64,000 nt of DNA from the NCBI GenBank assembly GCA_002633005.1, contig NMRA01000438.1, forward strand, positions 193,576 to 257,575. Direction: 5' to 3'. Numbering within the stretch: the first letter of the stretch is position 1; each line of letters starts with the position of its first letter. The DNA comes from Phoronis australis. Its lineage: Eukaryota > Phoronida > Phoronidae. Position numbers and translations under genes: made by a program. This document shows, piece after piece, positions 21,201 through 33,200 of this stretch. The notes under the pieces are model-generated. The model searched no databases. It saw nothing but the letters and a program-made list of their open reading frames with translations, and was not told where the DNA came from.

Positions 21201-24200
21201 ACAGCCATGGACTGAATGACATTAACTGATTGCTTCTAACTGAATAAACACCATCACTACCTTGATTTATACAAGCATGAATTTGTGTCTTAAGCTTCGC
21301 CAAATTAGCTCTGTGTGGGACGTCAACAAAACCTTTTAAAAAACAAAACCAAGCACACGATGTAACTCACTTGTTTTCTCTGCAGTGGTGCTTGTACTCG
21401 TCCACGGCCTTCTTAAACAGGGTTACCGACCACAGTCCACTCTCGTTGTCTTCGAATAGTAACCTGAACAGGGATCAGAAAGGAATCAGGGTTAGTTAAA
21501 ACGGCTACACCTTAAAACTATGAGCACCAAATACATACTGCTACTAAGCAGGACTCATTGAAGATACCAGCTAGGGAATTAGGAAATCTTAATGTATGAT
21601 GATGACACAACGTCACCCATCTCAAATGTAAACAGTCTAATTTTATGTTTATTATGGAAAATGAAATGTTGTCAATGAATGATTGGAGTTCAGCCCAAAA
21701 AGCAACAATATGGCCATCAAAACTATTCCATATCGACATAAATCAATGAAAACACATACTTGGGGTTACATAGTTGGTTGTTTAAATATTAATGCACAAT
21801 GTAAATAAGCACAAAGAATTTCAGTGATACATATGTCAAGATTAAATGTAAAAAGACAATGGTATAGTGAAATGAATTTTAATTATAAAGTATTGGACTT
21901 GAGCACAATCCCGCCGATAAAGATCAAGAATTTAGTACAAATATGGAGAATAAACAATGTCCGGAAATATAAAAAAGCGTTTCCTTACAAAATGGTTACT
22001 GAGCATCTACTTCCAATAATTACAAGAGCAACGCGGAGCGTTGAAATGCGCCCACAATTGCACCGCATACGGTATCCTTCTAGGGTTGTTTATTGGTACC
22101 ATAAAGTGGCCAGTAGAGGGCATACTTTGCAAAATGGAAAGGCATGGTCATTGTCTCCTCAATAGGCTAGGGGCAAAATGTGAGTAATCTTCATAATACA
22201 AGCACATCCTATACACCAGTTGCTTAAAGCACCACAGAAACATAGAATTAAAAACAAATTTACCAACATACGAGATTAGCACAGCATTAGAATGCCAGAA
22301 ACAAATTTCTACTTGGAACTTTTCCTTCACAGTCACGAAGTAACACAAAGTATACACCTGAAGACCTATGAAAATACAGAGGTCAATGTAAAATACTAAA
22401 ATTGCCACTAGAGGCAAATACTAAAATTGCCACTAGAGGCATACCGGTAATCAGAATCATCCTAAAGTCGTCATCGTCCGTTGTCAACATCACATAAATA
22501 CACTTGCTAAATTTAGTAAAGATCCTGCAAACGGTTTGGGAGATACAGCCATGGGCGCAAAAAAACAAAACTGCCACTAGGAGGCGCCACAGTAGTCCAA
22601 ATCGTCTGAAAATCATTGTCAGCTGTCTTCCTTATAGTAAGCACATACACGCCAATTTTCACAATCATCCTTTGAGCGGTTTGGTTGATAGAGGGGTGGA
22701 CGCAAAAATACAGACTCGAAAACAGTAAAAATGGCCACTAGGTGGCGCAAACTACGTCGAATCCATCTGAAAACAGTAGGATAGCGTCATCTCACTAATA
22801 GGTGCCTACATACCAAATTTCATGAAAATCCGTTCAATACTTTTGAAGATACAAAGGTAAGCGTAAAAAACTAAAATTGCCACTAGGGGGCACACCGGTA
22901 GTCGGATCCGACCAAAAGTCGTCATCTTCCGTTGTTAACATCATATAAATATACTTACACAATTTGTAAAGATCCTGCGAACGGTTTAGGAGATACAGCC
23001 ATAGGCGCAAAAAAACAAAACTGCCACTAGGAGGCGCCACAGTAGTCGAAATCGTCGGAAAATCATCGTCAACCATCCTCTACATAGTAAGCATATACAT
23101 GCCAATTTTCACAATCATCCTTTGAGCGGTTTGGTTGATAGAGGGGTGGACGCACAAAAACAGACTCGAAAACACTAAAAATGGCCACTAGGTGGCGCAA
23201 ACTATGTCGAATCCATCTGAAAACGGGAGGATAGCGTCATCTCACTAATAGGTGCCTACATACCAAATTTCATGAAAATCCAATAAGGACTTGTGAAGAT
23301 ACAAAGGTAAGCGTAAAAAAATTAAAATTGCCACTAGGGGGCACACCGGTAGTCGGATCCGTCCAAAAGTCGTCATCTTCCGTTGTTAACATCATATAAA
23401 TATACTTACACAATTTCGTAAAGATCCTGCGAACGGTTTAGGAGATACAGCCATAGGCGCAAAAAAAAAAAAACTGCCACTAGGAGGCGCCACAGTAGTC
23501 GAAATCGTCGGAAAATCATCGTCAACCGTCCTCTACATAGTAAGCACATACATGCCAATTTTCACAATCATCCTTTGAGCGGTTTGGTTGATAGAGGGGT
23601 GGAAGCACAAAAACAGACTCGAAAACAGTAAAAATGGCCACTAGGTGGCGCAAACTATGTCGAATCCATCCGAAAACGGCAGGATAGCGTCATCTCACTA
23701 CTAGGTGCCTACATACCAAATTTCATGAAAATCCGTTCAGGACTTTTGAAGATACAAAGGTAAGCGTAAAAAACTAAAATTGCCACTAGGGGGCACACCG
23801 GTAGTCGGATCCGTCCGAAAGTTCGCACATGCCGTCCCATTCATGAATGGAACATATGTGCCAAATTTCATGAACGTATGTCAAAGGGTTTTGGAGATAG
23901 AGCAGCGGACGCCGGACGCCAGACGCCGGACGGACGCCGCCCGGACGGACGGACAGAGATGACGGCATAATGCGTCCACATATAAATATGTGGGCGCATA
24001 AAAAGTCAAATTGCCACTTGTTCTAAGATTTCTTCAGCAAAACTTGAAGTTAATCAAACACTTTAAATTGACACTTATGAGTAAATGTTGTCATTATCCA
24101 GGAATAGGAAGAATTAAACCAAGACTTTAATTTTGTAGTACACTAACGAAATGGATATTTAGCTGCACATTCATGTATCAAAACCTTGTTAGAGTACGGC

Positions 24201-27200
24201 ATTGTCCAATTTATTTACGTGGTCGATTTCTACCGTTAATTTTGTAGATGATTTAAGCTTGCCTAATTAATTTTTATATTTGTCACGGTTTTGAGTTACA
24301 AGAATCTTGTTTAAAAATGAACCGCACAGACCACACAAAACTTATCGCTACCACACAATCAGTGTTACGTAATGATTTTACAGATTTGAACCATCACAAT
24401 TTTCATCACTATCAGCTGGCCATCGTTATGGTAACCCTAGATGCATAGTGTCGAGACCAGTCCCCGACAACAGAGACTATGTAGTGCTTTACTCACCTAG
24501 AAGATCTCGGAACTACCATGTCTGTCAGGGTCTCGTACTTCAACCTCCAATCATTGTACAGCATTCTGAAAGGGACAGCAGACGGCAACTGTGAACACTC
24601 AATAGCATGTTTTGTTAGAACCGGCTTGAAAAAAAAATTGAAAATCATCATCACTGACAGAAGGTGTCAATTAATGAACTCATATTTTCCAAGAAAATGC
24701 AAATAACACCCATTAAAATAGTCTCAGATATTGATATTGCACCACGAAAAAATAATCAAAATAAATTGTCTTTAGTGAAACTCGTTACATGTGTTGAATG
24801 AAAGTTCCGCACAATAGGTTTAAACATCACTCCTTCTATGCAAATAAAATTCCAAAAGTGCAAAAACCAGACAGTGCCAACTGGCCAAGTGCAAGTCAAT
24901 TATAGCGATTATCGTTAAGTAATTATGAGAGATTACAAGTAAATCAAGAGAGAATTACCAAGCCTGTTTTTAGCTGAAATGATGTCAAATTTTGCAAATG
25001 ATTGAAAATGCAAAAATTAACTGCACTAACAGCCCAACAACAGAACCATTACAACCCATTAACTAACCTGGAATAATTAATGTAATTAACTGACAAAATG
25101 TCAGCAATTACACAATAAATAGCTGCATTTCCCTGCTTAGCTGGTTAAATAATGAACATTTAAGTAGGTCTTTTATTCCCAAATTCGAAAATGGCGCATG
25201 CGCACACTGCCTTAAATGGAGTTGCCGGCTCATTTTGCAATAATTGAGGGCCACGTGACAGTGCTTATGTCTTTTTAAACGTCAAAGCGCATCACACACT
25301 CGACAATGACAGTTAAACGGCGCAAATTGAAGCTTTAGTCTACCATTAATTACCTAACGAACCTGGAATGAGTGTAATTGACCGACAAAATGTCAACAAT
25401 TACGCTAACTGACAATTTCCTGCAACCGAACTTACTTTGGAATTACAACCAGTAATGTGACCATATACTCAGAGTCCGTGATGAAGTCTTCTTTCTTGAC
25501 TATGTCACCTAGGTTACGCGTCATCAAGTTCCCACTAGAAAGACACAACCGTATCCATCACTACATAATAACCATGGCTTTAACGAGCATACATGTTTGT
25601 CACAGTTTTACCATATGTTGAATAAAGACCCTTTTGCAAAATATATTTATTTTAATTCCAAGTTTCTCGTGGCGATGATGAGGTCCTTTAGCATCGTACA
25701 ACTGTTCGGACAATGACCTTTCAAAAACGTTAAATGAAACCTAATATAAGCCCGGACATATTTTCGGAAACTGTGTCTAACATTTTATTGTCCAGTTTTA
25801 AAGCAAAGAATTATCACGAACCCATTCATTCACTCAAGATTGTTTTTAAAGTGCATAAAATTGAATAGCTTTAAAAACGTCCTTTTTAATGCAAGTAGTT
25901 GTATCTCGCATGTAAGAATTTTACTTGACCATATTTAACACTCATTCATTAATTTTCCATACTTATTGCTGATTCAGCAAACACAGAGTGTTAAAACTGT
26001 CCTTACTGTGGTAATACGGTTAGTTAGCAACAAAGAAACCAAACACTTTGTTGCACGATAGTCATTTGCCAAGAATGAAATTGCGGTCCAAACTTATAAA
26101 AGTCTTGCCAAAGTAAACAAAGTTTTACATCATTCAAAACGTATCATATGCATTTTCGAACAATCCATTAGATTTTCAAAACATGCAGTTTACGAAAATA
26201 CGACCTTGGGTGTACTTTTAGAAAATTTCATTTGAATGAAAACACAATTCCAAATAATACTATCGTGCAAAATTAAACAACCTTTTACATCAATACAATA
26301 TTACATAAATTACATACTTCAGAACAACAATATGGGCGTACTTTCGGGGGGACTATTTTCGAAAATTCCCCGTAAGATTCCGCTAGCTATGTTATGGGCA
26401 GGTAAGTAGAAACACATTGGGATAGTGCAACGTTACGCGAGACCTTACAGACAATTTTGTGCATCAGGTACATTTTATGTATCTGAAAATTTCACATGAA
26501 TCTGAACATCCGTTTCTGAGATATGTAGTTCTGGCTATAGCCAAACTTGGATTTTTTAGCATTACACATAACCTCACCATGTGGGCCCTCTTGGAAAGCA
26601 GTGCTATCACTGAAGAGGCCACCCTCATTTTAAATATCACAATAATAAGTAAATAAATAAATGTCACAAACAAAGCCTACGAAATCCACCATTGTAGCAC
26701 AATTGTGTAAAACTGGCGTCAACTTGCCATATTCCAGAACTAGAAAAATTTTATCCTACGTCAAACGTAAAAGCCGCAACAAAATGAGACGTGCTAATAA
26801 ACTACTGTAACAGCACGTATCCGAACGAAATGACGATACGACACCCAATATCCGTTCGATATTTTTGACAACAGACAAAGCCAGAGACGATTCCCTCTAT
26901 GTCCGTCTATCGCCGAATCAACTTATCCCAAAAAGCCGTCATGACTGAGCTACTTACGTCGCCTTTCTTTCCAACGTTTGCAGGTTACCCTTCAGGTTGT
27001 TGTATGCTTGGGCTTTCACTTTCAGATCAGCATCGATTTGACTAACTTGCTGCAGTAAACAATAGAGTCAAGACTTATCAATTAGGAAATGTTTGTAATC
27101 AAGTCCATGCCTTTAATACCAATAACGGCCAACGCATTTTGATTTATACCAGTGACCACCATAACACTGGTTTGACTTTGTTCCTTATTCGGAGTGATTT

Positions 27201-30200
27201 CTGACATAATGTGAAATGGCAGTGCTGCAAACTGAGGGACTCCAGGAACTATACACCTGAGTTGCATTTAAAGTCACTGAACCTTGTTTACCAGGTAGTA
27301 CTTATATGTCCAAATATCTTAAATTCCGTTACCTCTAACCCCTACAAAGTATATATTTTCTGACAGGTGAATAAATTTAACAACAAAATTTATTAACCTT
27401 ATTTACTTGTCTTTGTTTTCTCACGAAATGTGCATTTTACTAAAAAATTGTTTTTTGGCTTCGAACAGATTTGATAAATATTGTTCCTCCAATCATATTG
27501 GTCATATGTTGATAATGGCATTTTTGAGGGAACAGAGTTTCAGATTTTTGAAATAGGTCCTAGTTTTTCGGAATGAAGTCTTCAACAAACTAAAGTAAGG
27601 CCATTTTTGCTCAAAATGCACCAAAAAGTCGACAATTATAAAAAAAGTAAGACCAATATCTACTAAAGAAGGTTATTTTTGCTCAAAATGCACCAAAAAG
27701 TCGACAATTATAAAAAAAATAAGACCAAGATCTACATCTAATCTCAACTCAGATTCGAAATTTAACCACTCTCACTGCACGATTCCCATACAATGTTTAC
27801 TAAAAGCATGATATGCAACTGGCAGAGACCATGAGCCAAGGTTTAACACACTGTTGTGGCACACTATGCGATTTAATGAAGGTACGGGGCGTAAATCAAA
27901 TAGTAAAGCGAAATTTTTGACCAAGAGCGACGTCAGAACTTGACGTATTCACCTTAAATTTTTAATATTAAGTTCACAAAATCGAGACATTTGGCCACCA
28001 GCGTACTAGATTTAAGTCAGGATCGTGCTTTACCACAAATTTGCAGTGAAGTAGTTCCTTTTCAATAAAATGTACACTCTTAATATTTAAGTCAAACATT
28101 TAAAATGAAATCAGCTATACTAGAACTAGCCTACCTTGCTGATAATATCTGCAATATTCCTCAGAGACTGTTTGATTGGATACTTGGCCATGTCCCACTG
28201 AAAGCGGGTCAGGTAATTGGAAAGGTCCACTGGAAAGAATACAAGCAGTCGGACACGTAAGGAAAACCCTAAAACTTAAGACGAACAGTACGCCAAATTC
28301 TCACCAATTAAGGACACAATATGGGGGATTTGATGAATGGTATTTCAACTGTTTTCAAAAAATATTATATCAAAGGCAAGTTTATACTTCGCCGTGTTTC
28401 AATTCTGCGCTTTTGCTACCATCTCACAATATTGCTTAAAAATGTAGGCATTCACAACTAACAAGACTTTGACAAATGAACAAGAGCAATGCACAGCGCA
28501 AAAATGCACCCACGACTGCACAGCAAATGGTGTGCTTCAAGGGCTGTTTATTTCTAGCATTAAAAATGGTCACAAAATGCATTAAACCCACTCAAAAATG
28601 GGAAAGTGTAACCGTCTCTCAAAATTCTTTGGAAATTTCACGAAAATCCACCGAAGAACTTACGGTAAACGTAAAAAACAAAAAAAAAAAAACAACTGCC
28701 ATTAGGAACCACAGCAGTAGTCGAATCCGTTCATCAGCTGTCAAATTGATAGAAATATAAATTTTTCACAAACACATTGCAAGGGGTTCAGGAGATACAG
28801 GGCACCACAGTAGTTGGAGCAGTTTAAAAATACACGTCGGTCGTGCTCTCATCAGAGGGAACACATTTGCCAATTTCCATGATGATCCTCAGCATGGTTT
28901 GGCAGATACATATTAGTAGACAGCAAAAAAATGACAAAAAATAATTAAAATGGCCACTGAGTGGTGCAGAATACAACAAATTAATCACAAAAAGGAAGGG
29001 TGCTATCGTCTTCATAGTAGAAATTTGTTTGGCCAATTTCATGAAAAAGTATCAAGGAATTCTGAAGTCACAGAGGCAAACGTAAAAAATAAAATCGCCA
29101 TTAGAGAGCACAGCTGTAATTGTGACTGGTCTGAAACTGGCCATAATCTGTTGTTGCTATCTCCATAGGAACGCATCAGTTAAATTTCAGAAAAATCTTG
29201 CAAAGAGTAAAGGAGATATTATAGCCCTAAATGCAAAAAGATGCCACTAGGGGTTGCCAGAGTAGTTAAACACATCCAGAAACCAACATCAGCCTCAGTG
29301 CTCTTATGAGGAACACATCTCCAAATTTTAATACTGATCCTTCAAGCGGTTTGGTGGATGGAGAGGGTGATGCCAAAAACAAACACCATGGACTGGCGCA
29401 AAAAAATGTCAAATCCGCCCGAAAATAAGAAGGCATCGTCTCCTTAGTAGAAACCTATTTGCAAAATTTCAGTAGAAACACGAACACCAATTTTCTTAAC
29501 TATCCCTAGAGTGGTTTGGTTGACTAATAAGTGGACACCAAAAACAGTAAAAATGACCACTAGATGGCGTAAAATACATCCAATCCATACAAAAACAAGA
29601 ACTTGTCATCGTTACTTCAATAAAAATACTACCTACCAAATTTCATAAAATTCCTCAAGGAACTTCAGACTGAGGAAAAAAGGAAATTGCCACTAGGGGG
29701 CACACCCTTCATCGGATCTGTCTGAAAGTCGTTGTCCGTGGTCAACTTCACATCACTTGCTAAATTTAATAAAGATCCTGTAGAGTGTTTAGGAGATACA
29801 GCCATGCGCTCAAAATACCACTAGGAGGCACCACAGTTGTAGATGTCGTTGGAAAATCGTCAGCCGTCCTCTTCACAGTAAGAACATTTATGCCAATTCT
29901 CATAATCATCCTTAGAGTGGTTTGGTTGACAGAGAGGCGGACACCAAAAAACAGATTCGAAAACAGTAAAAATGGACACTAGATGGTGCAAAATACCTCT
30001 AATCTATCAAAAACAGCATCATCTCACTAATAGCTGCCTATATGTCAAGTTTTATGAAAATCCATCAAGGACCTTGAGTTTGAAGATACAGAGGTTAACA
30101 TAAAAAACTAAAATTGCATCCAGGTGTCGTACTGGTAGTCAGTTTTGTTTGAAAGTTCACTCATGCCATCCCATCCATGAAAAGAGGTTTACAGTCCATC

Positions 30201-33200
30201 TAAACAATCACAGAGCATTCCCCAGTAACATTAGCCAGTCACACTGTGCCTCACAATCTATCTAACCAATCACAGCACACTCCTTGATAAACATTAACCA
30301 ATCAAAACCTACTCCCATTAGCCAGCAGGTTCTCCTGGAGCTTGTCCCTCTGCTCCTCCAGCACCTCTCCCAGGTAATTGGCAACCTTCCTGGCGATTGT
30401 CTCGCAGAAGGTGTCCAGCTTGCCAAGGTCATCAGAGAGACCAACCAAGGTATCCAGGGTGCCGACCTAAAAAGGGAGTACCATAGCAATATTTATAGAT
30501 AAAAACAGCTGACCCAGAAATCCCCGCCATGACTGCTGGATGGAAGCCAAATTCATTGACAGAGGAGTCTTCCCTCATGATGGAGAATGAAGATAAAATT
30601 ACATGTTAATGTTACCGTAGTGAAGTGGCAAAGCCATTTTGTAATTGGAATTTTGCTGCCCTTTGTTATTACAACTCACTTTTATTTTTACGGAACTAGC
30701 TGTCATGACGGTGAAACAATACATTAGCTGATTACTTTGTCTTGTACTGTATTTACATGAAGCTGATTATTTTGTCTTTTAGTACATTTACCTGAAGCTG
30801 ATTACTTTGTCTTGTAGTACATATACCTGAAGCTGATTATTTTGTCTTGTATCCTATTTACCTGAAGTTGATTACTTTGTCTGGTATTGTATTTACCTGA
30901 AGCTGACTACTTTGTCTTGTACTGTATTTACCTGAGACTGATTACTTTGTCTTGAACTGTATTTACCTAATATGCTCATCAACTTCAATTGGCTCCTATT
31001 CACCCTTGTTGCAACAGTTAGTTTGTGACGACAACACGTTTTCAACAAAATCTGTTATTTCGAAGTCAGAATTTTTTCTATAGTCCACCAGTGATTATTT
31101 TCTATAGACCACCAGATTTCTGAATGAGCCTTGTCAGTAAGAAAAAGCTCCGACAAAAGTTCTTTCGGAAAAAGGTTAAAAAAGTCCCCAACAGGATTGT
31201 TTCGCATAATGTCTTTGACTAACGTATTTGTAAAGTCGGGGCAAGATGCCATTATTCATTCGATTGCAATCAATTTTGAGCGAAATCAGCGAAAAATTAC
31301 CGTTCTTTCATAGACTATGACTGGATGAAAGGTTCCAAGAGAGCCTCACCTATCCGAAAGAACCCCATGTGAATCTTTTGAATGCAAAACCACTTCAGAA
31401 GGTAATAAATCGCATATTATAACTTACTGTTCGCTAAAATTGTCTTTCGTTTTTCTTACACATTCTGGAAACAACATGGCCGACGCGGACATTCGTTCCT
31501 TACTTCGTTTCAAAATCACAATGAGTGTCACATCTGCTTTGCCAAAAATATGTTATGTTGCCTCTGGTCTTGGCCCAACTGGTTTTGAAACCTGGTTCTC
31601 AAAGTTAGCACCAGTTGGCGCTGGATGAAAACAAAAGGACCCTAATGTATTTCAGATGGCATCAAATGATGGTGGGGAATAAAAAAGAAAAGGGACAACC
31701 CATTTCAACTAGCATAGGGTGACTTTCATTTTGGAGCATGAACAATTAAAACATGGACCAAATAAATTATAAAAAAAGAACCACTTATGATTATTTTTCA
31801 AAGGAGACAGTGTGGCCTAGTGTGATAGGTAATCGCTTTCTTTACTTGAGGTTGTGGGTTTGAGTTCCCTTGGGTCACACTGCTAAACCCCCTTCAGCTC
31901 AGTTTTAACTATATATTAATAAAGAATAAAAATGGTTCCAGGCGATCAATGTAATGGGCCCACATGCACAGCCTGTGCACCTCTGGTACAATGAGTATCA
32001 GACCGCCTGCAATTATTTTTATGGTATATTTGGCCATAACCGAGTTACAGTAAGTTGAACAGTCGAGAATAAACAATGAAAGATGTTGAAAACTCTTGCA
32101 GAATAAACCAGCAATGCTATGTCTCAAACAACATCTTTACCTTCAAGTCTGGTACATGTACTTTGTAATTAGTGGACAGGTTGTGTTGCTTGTCTGTCAC
32201 ATTATTCATCATTTCCCAGGTCTGTTGACACGTTTTGTCTCCTGGGGCAGATATCAGCCAATACTCTTTACTAGCCATTTTAGCCGCCGTCTACAAAGAA
32301 ATTACAGAGGACCTTGACAGTCAAACAGCATTCGCAGGACTGGTGTCATAAAATTATAAAGTTTGGTCCAGTGTCTAAGATTTGTGACACAGACATTCAG
32401 ATTCTAAAAACTGGGACATGGCCAGTTGTCTATTTGGGCAACTGAATGGAGGACTGCTCGAAGAAAAAATTTCGGGAGTATTTGTTCGAGTTGCAAGGAA
32501 TTTAAGACACCGAAGGCTTAATTCCTAAGGTCATCGGTGGCGCACCATAGGGGGGGTTGGGGTGCTATAGCCCTCCACTTTTTTTCAGTGCTACGCTGCA
32601 CATGGTCTATAGGTGGTGCACTACAGGGGGGGGNNNNNNNGGGGGGGGGGGGGGCTGAGGAGACTTTAGCCCCCCCTCTGCTTTTTTCAGTGCTGCGCCA
32701 CCCATGAAGGTGTTCCTCTATGCGCAAAAGGTACATGTAACAACGTGACCTTGATGTTTTAATGAGTGTGAGGCATAATTTGGCAAAAAGCTTCTGGCGT
32801 ATGTAGCACCTATACTGGCTATAGCCTTACAGGAGCTTCACCGGCTGTAGTTCAACTAGTCTAGGGAAGCCTGAAAGTCAAAAGATGTTCACTGACTATG
32901 CCTTGTGAGGTGCAATTAACAGAAAATGTTTCGACGTAAAAGGCATATTTGGATGCACCACCACCTACATATACTCTAGATGGTTTAATTTAATCGAAAC
33001 TGAACATCTGACTTGTTGGTTTGTCATGGAACAGAAGATACACAGGCGAGCCTGCAGTCTGCAGCTACGCAGCAAAGCAAAATCGGCGATTTCGTCGCAC
33101 AAACCCGAGATCTGCACTTTCCTTAGAAGCCGAAGAAGATCAGTAAAGAACGTAAAGCAAGATATCACAGGATACCACCCTTTGTAACTCACTCTTTTCA

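Noticed and set aside
22574-23797. CRISPR-like array
   Set aside because: The whole ~150-base units are repeated with no unique spacers, the host is an animal genome, and the element has transposon-like ends.
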